Part shown: positions 1 through 8,237 of the stretch, piece after piece | How positions within the stretch are numbered: the stretch's first letter is position 1 | Layout of the letters: every line of letters starts with the position of its first letter | DNA from: an uncultured Collinsella sp. | Lineage (GTDB): Bacteria; Actinomycetota; Coriobacteriia; Coriobacteriales; Coriobacteriaceae | Reading direction: 5' to 3' | NCBI GenBank assembly: GCA_902494535.1 | Contig: CABUTO010000014.1 | Span: forward strand, 1-47,290 | DNA: 47,290 bases | The notes under the pieces: generated by a model | Database searches by the model: none | What the model saw: the letters and a program-made list of their open reading frames with translations, nothing else | What the model was told of the DNA's origin: nothing | Program-made: the position numbers and the translations under genes

Positions 1-264
1 GGTTTGAGCGGCAAGGGCGGCGTTCGCGTATCTTGCAAGCTCCGCGTCATTTTGCTGCTCTGGAGATAGGTCTGTGCCGCTGGCCTGGGGCGCGCGCGTA
101 TTGAATGCGTCGACAAAGCCCTGCATGCCCTGTTTCATAAAGAAGGGCCCGTAGATGGGTGAATTGAACGCAATGGGGATGGAGAAGGCTGCAGCGAGAA
201 CGAGCGTACAAATCCATACGGCCCTGTCTCTTAGGATTAGTTTGAGAAGAAGTCGACAGTACAT
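1..264 (-). CDS. N-terminal part of a membrane protein, probably an ABC permease (cut by window edge)
   Basis: The reading frame starts at an ATG at 264, with an AGGTG ribosome site about 10 bases upstream, and stays open to the window edge (88 codons). The N-terminus is basic (MYCRLLLKLILRDR) and is followed by one hydrophobic segment at about residues 17-32. A polar, Gln/Ala-rich extracytoplasmic stretch follows. This matches the N-terminal plan of the permease encoded at 1164-3386, and the gene lies downstream of that permease and its ATPase on the same strand, so it is probably a further membrane subunit of the same exporter. That role is inferred from position and layout only; no diagnostic motif is visible in the fragment. 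Confidence 0.6.
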   Translation of the reverse strand, partial: MYCRLLLKLILRDRAVWICTLVLAAAFSIPIAFNSPIYGPFFMKQGMQGFVDAFNTRAPQASGTDLSPEQQNDAELARYANAALAAQT

Positions 265-417
265 TTAGAAGCACCTACGTTCCTCAAAGCATCGTTGGAT
301 TAATAATGACAGACCGGATGAAGATACGTGCGACGGGGGCGAGGCGAATGGCTGAGCGGTATCGATATGCGGGTTCAACGGTATCACATTGACCACATAG
401 ATTTTTAACTTGCATTT

Positions 418-1158
418 CTACCCGCCCTTTTCGTAGAGTCGCCGATACGTGCTTAGCGCACCCTTGGCGCGTCCGGCAGGCTTTGCGAAATGGGATCCAG
501 GAGACTTCGGCGCAGCATCATCTTGCGGAATGCTTCTAATGAGCCTCCCATCCTTCAAAAACAGAATCTCATCGCACAGCCTATCGACCGAATCCAAGAT
601 GTGGGATGACATGATGATGCACGTACCAGAATCGGCCAGCTTCCTGAGAATCTCGGAATGCAAGTCCACCCTGCTGGGGTCGAGCGCGTTCATGGGCTCA
701 TCTAATAGAAGGTACCGCGCGCCCGTCGCATACGCAATCGCCAGGGTAAGCTGCTGCTTCATGCCCTGGCTCAGAGTGCGGATCCTCATCTTCGCGAACT
801 CGCCTATCTGCGTTTGTTCCACTATCTCTTCGATATCGCGAGCATGCGGCCACATATCGCAAACCATCTTGAGGTGATCTTCCGCACGCAATCCGGGATA
901 CAGCAGCGTCCCCTCACCAGGTGCATAGAAGATCATAGAACGGACCTCTCTCGCACCCGTACCCTGCACCTCATCCAGAACGATGCTCCCGTCCACGCGA
1001 GGACCCGGCAAACCTGCCATCGCACGCAGCAACGTCGTCTTTCCATGCCCGTTCGGAGCGACGAGACCGTAGACCGTACCCGGGGCAAACTCAGCGTTCA
1101 CCGAATCTACGAGCACCTTCTTTCCATAAGAGATCGTCAGCGTTTGAAGGTCAATCAT
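418..1158 (-). CDS. ABC transporter ATP-binding protein
   Basis: A 246-residue nucleotide-binding subunit that would couple ATP hydrolysis to the adjacent permease at the inner face of the membrane. The Walker A motif APNGHGKT is at residues 34-41, the signature LSQGMKQ at 129-135, Walker B YLLLDEP at 149-155 and the switch histidine in SSHILD near 186. Length is normal for a stand-alone ABC ATPase of the multidrug/bacteriocin-export class. An ATG at 1167 overlaps the permease stop as ATGA, but the ATG at 1158 has the better-spaced AGGGG site and gives the family-typical start, so it is preferred. The gene is translationally coupled to the upstream permease. The substrate is unknown. Confidence 0.9.
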   Translation of the reverse strand: MIDLQTLTISYGKKVLVDSVNAEFAPGTVYGLVAPNGHGKTTLLRAMAGLPGPRVDGSIVLDEVQGTGAREVRSMIFYAPGEGTLLYPGLRAEDHLKMVCDMWPHARDIEEIVEQTQIGEFAKMRIRTLSQGMKQQLTLAIAYATGARYLLLDEPMNALDPSRVDLHSEILRKLADSGTCIIMSSHILDSVDRLCDEILFLKDGRLIRSIPQDDAAPKSPGSHFAKPAGRAKGALSTYRRLYEKGG

Positions 1159-1163
1159 CGAGA

Positions 1164-3386
1164 TCATCCCCTTTCGATCTTTGGAACACTCAGGCGCACC
1201 ATCAACGGAGATACGGCGCCCAAGACCACCAGCAGAGCGCCCGATGCGCCGACGACCTCTCCAAAAGGCATCGCGTTCGTCCCTCGCCCAAGGAACCCAA
1301 TCGTCCCCACCTGGGAAGCGGGATCAAACGAGGCGAATGGAGCCAGCAGCGCGACGCCCATGCCCACGCTTTCAACATGAGCGCTCAACGAACCCAACAC
1401 CAAGAGAACCGCGCAAACCATTCCGGTGACAACGGGGTTGCGGCTAATCGCTGCTGTCAACGCAGCGACGACGGAAATCACGCCGTATGCCATGACCAGC
1501 AACGGAATACTGCACAACACCGCCTCCCCCACCGTGGACGTTGTCGAAGCTCCCGCCCGAATGAGAGCGACGGGATACTCCGATCCACCCGCACCGTTCT
1601 TAATCACGGACACAACGACAGCGGGAACCATCGACACCAAAAGCAGCACCAAGCCAAGCAGGAGAGCCAGCGCAACAGCCGTCAGAAAACGCACATGCGC
1701 TGTTGCGGGGATCTGGAGAACCAGAAGGGAACGACACTGCAGGTGGGTGCACGCGAGCGATGTGACAACCACGGGCAACAGCAAAAATAAGGAGGGAAGC
1801 GCTGCCTGGAGATACGAAAGGAGGATTAATGGGGGCATCTTCGTACTTAACTCGTAAACCTTGGGGTCCGGCAAGCTCGCGATCGACTCAAGCAGAAGGG
1901 CGCGCGCCTCCGCACGAGAAGGAGTCTCCGGCTCGATTCCGATCGATTGCAGGAGAGTCGCATCTGCCGCGCCCAGCTCACCTCGAGCGCGCTCGTACGT
2001 CGCAAGGCTTCGAAACCCCTCCGCAGGCATAGGCGCGTACACGAAACCCGAAAGAGCATCCCGCATGTCTTCCAGGGCCGCTTTGCCCTCGACGTCCATA
2101 TTCGCAGCGTTCTGCTCTAGATACCGATCTATTGAACGGAGCTCCCCATCCCTATACCGAACAGCGGAAACGTTATCAGCGTCAGGAAACATCTCGACCA
2201 GAGCCGGGGCCAGCATCGTCGTCGACATTGCAATCGCGCATACGGCGAGGGTAGGAGAACGCAGGAGCAGTTTCCCCATCGTTCTTACGTATGCAACGGC
2301 GGAGGCACAAGCGCTCGAACGAGTTGCCGTTCTCGATGCAGTGAAGGAACCTCTCTCAAGACAAATCGGGGATATCGGGCACGCGCAGCCGCTCTTTCCA
2401 GCAACGCAAAGCAGGCTAATTGCCAGCACCTCGATCCCGATTGCGCATACGAGGGCAATCGCGCCACGCTCGAAGCAAAGTCCAGGCAGATTCACTATCT
2501 GCGTTGTCGGGTACGGGCTATAGGCGCCGACGGTCAACTCAGTGTTCGCATACGTAAGGGGATTCAACAGGGCGAACTCACGTAAAGCGATGGATCTTCC
2601 GTAATACCCGGGAACCATCGTCACCCCCATCAGGGCACATACGAACACGATTCCAAGCGTAGGGTTATTGGCAATCTTCACGGCAAGGTGAACGACAAGC
2701 GAGATGAACGCTGCCACCAAGAATTGCATGATGGCCGTCTGCGCGAACACCAGCCAAGCCGGTTTGATAACCGGAGTCGCATATTGAATGTAGCCTATCG
2801 GATAGAACGGCGAGCCCGGGCCATTCTTCACAAGCGCGGCGATTATCCCTGGAAGATTGATGGCGAGGACGGCAAGCATTGCAAAAACACTCGCCCATAC
2901 GCTCGATGCAACAAGTCTACCCAGCTCGCCCATCGGTGCCTGGATGATGAGCTTTTCACGTTTGTTAAGACGCGCGGCAAGGAACGAGACGGCAACGGCC
3001 GTTGCGACCCATAGCAAGTACTCCTTCGATCCGTCATAATAGGTGTACTCTCCATCCGATATCTGCAGAAACGGAAGTAGGGGAGAGAGCGGTGCCAAGA
3101 TAAGACGTCCCGCGGCAAGAGGGTACAGAAGCGCGGGCATGCTTGATGAAGAGGTATAGACACCGTCCTCCCCCGCATTCACAAGCGCATCCGCATAGGA
3201 TGCTGACAATTCCTGCTCAACACGGGTTATTCCCGACTCGAGGTATTCGACCCGTCCGTCGATGCCAGCCGCGCTCCTGAAGACGGGCAGAGCACAAAGA
3301 ACCATCAACGCAACAACGACAACACAGAGCGACCTGGAGGAGAGAAGCGACCTAAAGATCGCCTTCGAGATTTTGAGCATATTCAT
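1164..3386 (-). CDS. Double-length ABC transporter permease with two homologous halves
   Basis: A protein of about 740 residues, roughly twice the length of a usual export permease. It repeats one plan twice: an N-terminal helix, a long polar extracytoplasmic segment, then a block of about five to six hydrophobic helices. In half one (about residues 1-330) the block includes ALVKNGPGSPFYPIGYIQYA; half two (about 375-740) has the matching SVIKNGAGGSEYPVALIRAG, and both continue into an ANNP / SRNP turn before the next helix. This points to an in-gene fusion or duplication of two permease subunits. ATGs at 3404, 3386 and 3380 are possible starts; 3386 is chosen because an AAGG site lies about 7 bases upstream. 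The gene overlaps the ATPase gene. A drug, peptide or lipid substrate is possible but not shown. Confidence 0.8.
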   Translation of the reverse strand: MNMLKISKAIFRSLLSSRSLCVVVVALMVLCALPVFRSAAGIDGRVEYLESGITRVEQELSASYADALVNAGEDGVYTSSSSMPALLYPLAAGRLILAPLSPLLPFLQISDGEYTYYDGSKEYLLWVATAVAVSFLAARLNKREKLIIQAPMGELGRLVASSVWASVFAMLAVLAINLPGIIAALVKNGPGSPFYPIGYIQYATPVIKPAWLVFAQTAIMQFLVAAFISLVVHLAVKIANNPTLGIVFVCALMGVTMVPGYYGRSIALREFALLNPLTYANTELTVGAYSPYPTTQIVNLPGLCFERGAIALVCAIGIEVLAISLLCVAGKSGCACPISPICLERGSFTASRTATRSSACASAVAYVRTMGKLLLRSPTLAVCAIAMSTTMLAPALVEMFPDADNVSAVRYRDGELRSIDRYLEQNAANMDVEGKAALEDMRDALSGFVYAPMPAEGFRSLATYERARGELGAADATLLQSIGIEPETPSRAEARALLLESIASLPDPKVYELSTKMPPLILLSYLQAALPSLFLLLPVVVTSLACTHLQCRSLLVLQIPATAHVRFLTAVALALLLGLVLLLVSMVPAVVVSVIKNGAGGSEYPVALIRAGASTTSTVGEAVLCSIPLLVMAYGVISVVAALTAAISRNPVVTGMVCAVLLVLGSLSAHVESVGMGVALLAPFASFDPASQVGTIGFLGRGTNAMPFGEVVGASGALLVVLGAVSPLMVRLSVPKIERG

Positions 3387-3419
3387 CGCCAACCTTAACC
3401 TCATCCAGTCGGAACAGAG

Positions 3420-3442
3420 GGGCCGAACAAAATGCTCGGCCC
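3420..3442. other. Hairpin between divergent permease and DUF2975 genes
   Basis: Seven-base arms GGGCCGA and TCGGCCC enclose a 9-base loop. The hairpin lies in the leader of the minus-strand permease gene and just upstream of the plus-strand promoter. A T/A-rich stretch (TTATTACTT) follows it on the plus strand, so it could act as a weak terminator in that direction, but no plus-strand gene precedes it. Confidence 0.4.
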
Positions 3443-3449
3443 TTATTAC

Positions 3450-3478
3450 TTGCCGGCAAAGTCAATTTAACATAAACT
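3450..3478 (+). promoter_or_regulatory. Predicted promoter of the DUF2975-HTH operon
   Basis: The -35 box TTGCCG (3450-3455) and -10 box TAAACT (3473-3478) are separated by 17 bases; each matches 4 of 6 consensus positions. The start codon at 3522 lies about 37 bases beyond the expected transcription start. Confidence 0.45.
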
Positions 3479-3491
3479 GTTAAAAAGTAAC
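3479..3491. promoter_or_regulatory. Candidate operator GTTAAAAAGTAAC at the DUF2975-HTH transcription start
   Basis: A short palindrome, GTTA-N5-TAAC, directly follows the predicted -10 box. An autoregulatory site for the small HTH protein encoded downstream is a reasonable inference, since these small Cro/Xre-like regulators commonly repress their own operon. There is no other support. Confidence 0.3.
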
Positions 3492-3521
3492 CTGAGTCTT
3501 TTAAATTCTTCGGAGGTTATT

Positions 3522-4034
3522 ATGAGTTCCGACAATCGCACTCCCCGGCTTCATTCCTTCCGCATCGCATGTGCGATAGCCTCTGCGACCCTTTGCGCCA
3601 CCGCCATCGCACAAGTGGCGTTCTCCTTAAAGCCAGCAATCGAAGTGCTCGACAACCCTGTAATTGCAGACTCCCCCGCGTATCCAGCCCTTGCGATCTC
3701 GACATTGGTCCCTGCCGTCATCGGTATCGCTACGACCATCCTCAGCGCCGTTCTCGTGTGGACGATCAAGAGCGGAGACCCCTTCAAGAAAGGGTCTGCG
3801 ACATGCTTGAAGGTGCTCGGCATTCTCTTCGTTGTTCAAGCTGCCACCAGCCTCTACGCCGGCTCACTCAAAACCTCCGTTTCGATGTTTGGCGGCGAGG
3901 GGGCCGTCGGCGCCCAAGAGATCGCTTCATCATTCGATTGGACCTCTCTGGTTCTCGGCATCGTCCTGTTCATGCTTTCCCAGCTCTTCTTGTACGCCCG
4001 AGAGCTGTACCTCGACTCCGACGAGATTGCATAA
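3522..4034 (+). CDS. DUF2975-type four-helix membrane protein
   Basis: A 170-residue integral membrane protein with four hydrophobic segments at about residues 10-32, 51-78, 96-113 and 139-158. It ends in LYLDSDEIA, close to the terminal motif of the DUF2975 family, whose members are almost always encoded next to a small YozG-like HTH protein, as here (9-base gap). An upstream GGAGG site fixes the start. The function of the family is not established; membrane sensing or modulation of the partner regulator is a plausible inference. It is probably cotranscribed with the HTH gene from the promoter at 3450. Confidence 0.75.
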   Translation: MSSDNRTPRLHSFRIACAIASATLCATAIAQVAFSLKPAIEVLDNPVIADSPAYPALAISTLVPAVIGIATTILSAVLVWTIKSGDPFKKGSATCLKVLGILFVVQAATSLYAGSLKTSVSMFGGEGAVGAQEIASSFDWTSLVLGIVLFMLSQLFLYARELYLDSDEIA

Positions 4035-4043
4035 GGAAACGCC

Positions 4044-4295
4044 ATGCCCGTAATTGTTCGCCTCGACAAGATCATGGCCGAGCGAAAGATTTCCTCGAAC
4101 GAACTTGCCGAAAGGATTGGAACCACGCCCGTGAACCTGTCCCGTATTAAAAAAGGGCATATTCGCGGCATTCGCTTCAACACACTCGAGCAGCTATGCC
4201 TCGCCCTTCGTTGCCAACCCGGAGACCTTCTCGAAGTCATGAGCGAAGAGGATGCCCGAAAGGAGTTCGGACTCGATTGGTCCGCCGAGGATTAG
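4044..4295 (+). CDS. Small Cro/Xre-type helix-turn-helix regulator (YozG-like)
   Basis: An 83-residue DNA-binding protein, with an AAGGAA site before the ATG. It has the compact Xre fold: ISSNELAERIGTTPVNLSRI forms the helix-turn-helix at about residues 14-33, followed by KKGHIRGIRFNTLEQLCLAL and the family-typical CQPGDLLE near residue 66. It partners the DUF2975 membrane protein immediately upstream. The last ~17 residues (EEDARKEFGLDWSAED) form a short acidic tail. Its TAG stop is directly followed, in the same frame, by recombinase sequence with no gap. Confidence 0.85.
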   Translation: MPVIVRLDKIMAERKISSNELAERIGTTPVNLSRIKKGHIRGIRFNTLEQLCLALRCQPGDLLEVMSEEDARKEFGLDWSAED

Positions 4296-5021
4296 AGGGC
4301 GGTCGTACTCGCCCTGCACACGGGGATGCGAATCGGCGAGGTCTGCGGCCTTCGGTGGTGCGATGTGGATTTCGAGACGGGCCTGATCTCGATCAGACAC
4401 TCGGTGGCGTACGCGAAGGGAATGGGTTCGTTCATCAAGGACACCAAGACCCATGACGCCAGGGGTATCCCCATCGACCCGGTCGGCCTACTCCCCTTCC
4501 TGAAGGAGACCCACGAGATCGACTGCGGAAAGCTGCGCTTGCGCGGCCTTACCGGGGCGGTCGAGATCGGGGACTGCTACATCCTGTCGGAGCCGGGCGC
4601 GACCTTCGCGACGACAAGCTATATCCGCAGGGCGTTCAAGACGTTCTCGGAGACCAACGGCCTCATGGGCACCAACGACGAGCTGATCACGTTCCACGGC
4701 CTTCGCCACACGTTCGCAACGCAGTGGATCCGCCAAGGCGGCGATATCAAGGCGCTCCAATCGATCCTCGGCCACAAGGACGCCATGGCGACGCTCAACG
4801 TCTACGCCGACATCGAGCCCATCTCCAAAATCCATAACATGCTGCGCGCCACGCCGTGCCTTTGGCGCGGGCACCTCGGGCCGAGGGTCGATCCGGGTCC
4901 CATGTTCCAACAGAGGATCCAGGAGTCCATCGAGACGCTCCAGGCGTTCGGCTACGGCATCACCGAGCCGGACGACCGAAATATCGCCATACGCGACGTG
5001 AAGACGAACAGTTGGCTCTAG
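4296..5021 (+). pseudogene. Tyrosine recombinase (phage-type integrase), catalytic part only
   Basis: The open frame encodes the catalytic domain of a lambda-type integrase: TGMRIGEVCGLRW (first Arg), a lysine-bearing strand near FIKDTKTHDARGIPI, HGLRHTFA (His-x-x-Arg), GHKDA (second His) and NVYADIEP (nucleophilic Tyr). The N-terminal arm- and core-binding domains, normally about 170 residues, are missing. The sequence begins at RAVVLALHTG directly behind the stop of the HTH gene and in the same frame. The first ATG (4326) falls inside the catalytic motif and has no ribosome site. The tail after the catalytic Tyr is unusually long (about 70 residues). This is best read as a decayed remnant of an integrated element. 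Confidence 0.8.
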
Positions 5022-5417
5022 CTCACCGAGTACGCGGCAGTGCTGGGCCCATCCCAACTGAGGTCACGGTGGTCCGATAGGGGCGCCGCCCGCGGCATGC
5101 GCCGCGGAGCGGTATCCCCTACCGAAGGGCGGGGATGCCCTCCGCTTCCAGTTCGGAATCAGCCGTCGGAGGCGTTCGGCTGACTGCGGGAACGGCCTGT
5201 CCGCTCAATGTGTTCGGCTGAGATCGGAAATCAACCCAACACGAGCCGGACACGCGCCAGACGGCTCTTCCCCGTACGGCCTTCCCCCTTACGCTCATGT
5301 TGCAGGCATGTAACGCCGCAGCGAGCGCGCCTTTTTTGCGCCAGACAGGTACAATGATGAACACTGTACCGTAGCGGAGCGCCCCGCGCGCGCCGCAATC
5401 ACGCGAAAGGGTTTCCC
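5022..5417. other. Intergenic region between the integrase remnant and the ACT gene
   Basis: No convincing gene is present. It holds a GC-rich hairpin at 5090-5107 (CCGCGGC/GCCGCGG, 4-base loop) shortly after the remnant. It also has a 10-base direct repeat GTTCGGCTGA at 5174-5183 and 5212-5221, the first copy paired with an upstream inverted TCAGCCG. A TACAAT at 5350-5355 could be the -10 of the ACT gene, but no good -35 lies at the right distance. The repeats next to an integrase could be relics of arm-type or attachment sites, which is speculative. Confidence 0.4.
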
Positions 5418-5705
5418 ATGGCCGAGATCTCGTCCTCCCGCATCGTCATCACCGTCCTTGGCAAGAACCGCCCCGGTATCGTCGCCGGCGTCACCCGTGT
5501 TCTGGGCGAGGCCAACGTCGACATCCGCGACATTACGCAGTCCATTATCGAGGACATCTTCACCATGACCATGCTGGCCGACACCGCCGAGTCCAAGCTC
5601 GACTTCGCCGAGCTGCAGAAGGCCCTGGCCGAGGCCGGCGAGCTTTCGGGCGTCAACGTGTCCATCCAGCGCGAGGATGTCTTTAACTTTATGTACCGCC
5701 TGTAG
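5418..5705 (+). CDS. ACT-domain protein of the UPF0237 family
   Basis: A 95-residue protein consisting of a single ACT fold plus a short tail. VITVLGKNRPGIVAGVTRVL at the N-terminus carries the typical ligand-binding Gly in the first loop, followed by NVDIRDITQSI and a second ACT half to about residue 80. ACT domains bind small ligands, often amino acids, and work as dimers. UPF0237 proteins are often neighbours of a UPF0210 protein, but here the next gene is citrate synthase 77 bases downstream. A regulatory role linked to amino acid or central carbon metabolism is possible but unproven. The start is fixed by AAAGG before the ATG. Confidence 0.85.
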   Translation: MAEISSSRIVITVLGKNRPGIVAGVTRVLGEANVDIRDITQSIIEDIFTMTMLADTAESKLDFAELQKALAEAGELSGVNVSIQREDVFNFMYRL

Positions 5706-5782
5706 CGAGCAAGCCGCCGGGGATAGCCTGACGCGCGCATGCCCATGCAAGCCACCCCGATGCGGCCCGGAGAGGAGCGCGC

Positions 5783-7201
5783 ATGGCCTACGACGCCAAG
5801 AAAATCTATTACCGCTTCGATGACCACTTGAGCCGACTGGTTCTGGATTACGAAGCAAGCCGCCAGATTTCGCCTGAGAGCGAAAGCCTCTACCACGGCC
5901 TGCCGACCGACCCTTATGACGAGGGCTTATTCGAAGAGCACAATGTCAAGCGCGGCCTGCGCAATGCCGACGGCTCGGGCGTGGTCGCGGGCCTCACTCG
6001 TATCTCGGATGTGCACGGCTACAACAAGGTCGACGGAAAGGTCGTGCCCGATCAGGGCAAGCTCACGCTTCGCGGCTACAGCATCGAGGATCTGGTCAAC
6101 AATGCTCAGGCCGAGAATCGCTACGGCTACGAAGAAGTCGCCTATCTGCTTATCACGGGTTCGCTGCCCAACAAGGAAGAGCTCGACGGCTTCTGCGAGC
6201 GCCTAGGTGCCTTTAGACATCTGAGCGACGAGTACGTCAAAGAGTTTCCCATGACCACGGTGTCGTCGAGCATCATGAATGTGCTTCAGCGCGCCGTGCT
6301 GCTGCTCTACGCCTTCGATGCCGAACCAGACGTGATCACGCCCGAGCACGAAATCGACGTCGCCATTTCCATGCTCGCACGTCTCCCGCGCATCGCCGCC
6401 TTCGCACACATGGCCTCGGTCGCCAAGCTTCGCGGCTCCGAAGTTCACGTGCCGCACCCCACGCCCGGCCTCTCCACCGCCGAGACCATCCTACAGGTCC
6501 TGCGCGGCGGCATGGCGTTCACCCGCGATGAGGCGATGCTGCTCGACGTTATGCTCATGCTGCATGCCGAGCACGGCGGCGGCAACAACTCCACCTTCGC
6601 TTGCCGCGTGCTGTCGTCTTCGGCCACCGACCCGTATTCCGCCTACGCCGCGGCTATCGGCTCGCTCAAGGGCCCGCGCCACGGCGGCGCCAATGCCAAG
6701 GTCGTGTCTATGCACGAGGACATCCGCGCGCATGTCTCCAACTGGGAGGACGAGGACGAGGTCGCGGCCTACCTGGGCAAGATCCTCGACAAGCAGGCCT
6801 TCGACGGCACGGGCCTCATCTACGGCATGGGCCACGCCGTCTATACGCTCAGCGACCCGCGCGCCGAGGTCTGCCGCCGTTACGCGCGCTCACTGGCAGC
6901 CAAGAAGGACTTGGGCGAAGAGTTCGCACTCATCGAGCGTATCGAGCGCCTGGCACCCCAGGTCATGCGCGACCACGGCATGACCAAGCCCATCTGCGCC
7001 AACATCGACCTGTACACGGGCTTTATCTACAAGATGCTCGGCGTGCCCGAGACGCTCTTTACGCCGCTATTCGCCGTCGCCCGCATGGCCGGCTGGTCGG
7101 CGCACCGCATGGAAGAGCTCTTCTGCGCGCACCGTATCATCCGCCCCGCCTATCGTCCGGTGATCGAGCCGCTGGAGTACAAGCCGCTCGCCGACCGCTA
7201 G
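5783..7201 (+). CDS. gltA: Citrate synthase
   Basis: A 472-residue citrate synthase that condenses oxaloacetate and acetyl-CoA to citrate in the cytoplasm. Conserved parts are KLTLRGYSIEDLV, LKGPRHGGANAKV (substrate-binding His), GMGHAVYTLSDPRAE (second catalytic His) and NIDLYTGF (catalytic Asp). It is longer than the usual ~370-430 residues because of an N-terminal extension of about 60 residues, as in several anaerobes. GGAGAGGAG precedes the ATG by about 9 bases. Aconitase and isocitrate dehydrogenase are not neighbours, so the context does not show an oxidative cycle; making glutamate precursors is the likely purpose. A 2-methylcitrate synthase activity cannot be excluded. Confidence 0.9.
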   Translation: MAYDAKKIYYRFDDHLSRLVLDYEASRQISPESESLYHGLPTDPYDEGLFEEHNVKRGLRNADGSGVVAGLTRISDVHGYNKVDGKVVPDQGKLTLRGYSIEDLVNNAQAENRYGYEEVAYLLITGSLPNKEELDGFCERLGAFRHLSDEYVKEFPMTTVSSSIMNVLQRAVLLLYAFDAEPDVITPEHEIDVAISMLARLPRIAAFAHMASVAKLRGSEVHVPHPTPGLSTAETILQVLRGGMAFTRDEAMLLDVMLMLHAEHGGGNNSTFACRVLSSSATDPYSAYAAAIGSLKGPRHGGANAKVVSMHEDIRAHVSNWEDEDEVAAYLGKILDKQAFDGTGLIYGMGHAVYTLSDPRAEVCRRYARSLAAKKDLGEEFALIERIERLAPQVMRDHGMTKPICANIDLYTGFIYKMLGVPETLFTPLFAVARMAGWSAHRMEELFCAHRIIRPAYRPVIEPLEYKPLADR

Positions 7202-7224
7202 GACGCGGACCGTTATAGAACTCG

Positions 7225-7263
7225 AGCGTGGCCAGGGACCCAAGCCCTCGGCCACGCTTTTTA
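7225..7263 (+). terminator. Rho-independent terminator after citrate synthase
   Basis: Nine-base arms AGCGTGGCC and GGCCACGCT enclose a 16-base loop and run into five T residues, starting 23 bases after the stop codon. Confidence 0.85.
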
Positions 7264-7287
7264 TGCCAGTAGAAAGGGCTGCATCAA

Positions 7288-8130
7288 ATGATTGTGTTTT
7301 CCGATATGGATGGGACGCTGCTGACGAGCGATAAGCAGATGAGCGATGCCACCTGGACAATGCTCGACGAGCTCGCACGTCGTGGCATCGAGTTTGTTCC
7401 CTGCACGGGGCGTCCGCTGTCGGGAATCTTTGAGCCCATTCTCGCCCATCCCGCCGTGCACTACGCAGTCTGCGCCAACGGCGCCAGCGTCTGGCAGCTC
7501 GACGACGATGTGCCCACCGACGCCTCGCGCGCCACGTGCATCTTGAGCCGTCCGCTCGATTGCGGCATTGCCCACCGCATCCATCGCATTGCCGCCGGCC
7601 ACGATGTGACCTTCGATATCTTCGCGGATGGACAGTGTTTCCTCCCCCGTTCGCTTTACGGGCGCCTAGATGAGTTCTGCGGCGGCGATCCCCACATCGC
7701 GGCTTCGCTCAAGCGCACACGAACACCGATCGACATGGATATCGACAGCAAGATCGACGAAGTCGAGACGCTCGAACGCATCGCCATGTACTGGCACGAC
7801 CCGGCCGATCGCGACGCCATCGCGGCGGCGCTCGACACGCTCGGAGGCATTGAGGTCACGCGTTCTTACGCCATGAATATCGAGGTCATGGGCGAGGGCG
7901 CCACCAAGGGAACGGCCCTCACGTGGCTGTGTGAGCATCTGGGCGAGCGTCTCGCCGACGCCTGGGCGTTCGGCGACAACATCAACGACATCCCCATGCT
8001 GCAGGCAGCGGGCCATGGCATGGCCATGATCAACGCCGAGCCCGAAGACCGCGAGGCCGCCGACGCCATCACCGAATACGACAACGACCACGACGGCGTC
8101 GCCCGCACCATCATGGCCGCCCTCGCCTAG
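7288..8130 (+). CDS. Cof-type HAD-IIB hydrolase (phosphatase)
   Basis: A 280-residue cytoplasmic phosphatase of the haloacid dehalogenase superfamily, subclass IIB. The nucleophile motif is FSDMDGTLL at residues 4-12 (Asp6 and Asp8). Motif II is the CTGRPLSG segment near residue 45. Motif III/IV is at about residues 208-240, with the conserved Lys in GATKGTAL and the metal-binding aspartates in FGDNINDIPML. The cap domain lies between. These enzymes dephosphorylate small metabolites such as sugar phosphates and cofactors; the substrate cannot be told from sequence. The TAG stop at 8128-8130 lies within the first bases of a dispersed repeat. Confidence 0.88.
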   Translation: MIVFSDMDGTLLTSDKQMSDATWTMLDELARRGIEFVPCTGRPLSGIFEPILAHPAVHYAVCANGASVWQLDDDVPTDASRATCILSRPLDCGIAHRIHRIAAGHDVTFDIFADGQCFLPRSLYGRLDEFCGGDPHIAASLKRTRTPIDMDIDSKIDEVETLERIAMYWHDPADRDAIAAALDTLGGIEVTRSYAMNIEVMGEGATKGTALTWLCEHLGERLADAWAFGDNINDIPMLQAAGHGMAMINAEPEDREAADAITEYDNDHDGVARTIMAALA

Positions 8131-8174
8131 TCACTGGGGACGTTCTTAAACGACTAGTCACTGGGGACACTCTT
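8127..8174 (+). repeat. Dispersed GGGGAC repeat, copy A
   Basis: A 48-base unit containing two tandem CTAGTCACTGGGGAC modules, joined by GTTCTTAAACGA and ending ACTCTT. An inverted copy lies at 9194-9244. The unit starts at the stop codon of the HAD gene, so the repeat supplies the TAG. Confidence 0.85.
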
Positions 8175-8187
8175 CGCAAAAAGCTGC

Positions 8188-8236
8188 AAGGACTGTCCCC
8201 CACTGCCGGCAGAAAAAGAACGTCCCCATCTGCCGG
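8188..8236 (+). repeat. Dispersed GGGGAC repeat, copy B
   Basis: A unit with AAGGACTGTCCC, a central TGCCGGCA palindrome, an A-run, GAACGTCCCC and TGCCGG. A second copy in the same orientation lies at 11223-11270. It sits between the convergent ends of two HAD phosphatase genes, and it shares the GAACGTCCCC core with copy A in opposite orientation. Confidence 0.8.
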
Positions 8237-8237
8237 A

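Noticed and set aside
5090..5221. Attachment sites (attL/attR) of an integrated element
   Set aside because: Only a 10-base direct repeat 38 bases apart was found, no tRNA gene is near, and no distant copy was seen, so boundaries cannot be assigned.
5119..5364. An 81-codon minus-strand frame after the integrase remnant
   Set aside because: It has no ribosome site or recognisable domain, and the DNA there is repeat- and hairpin-rich.
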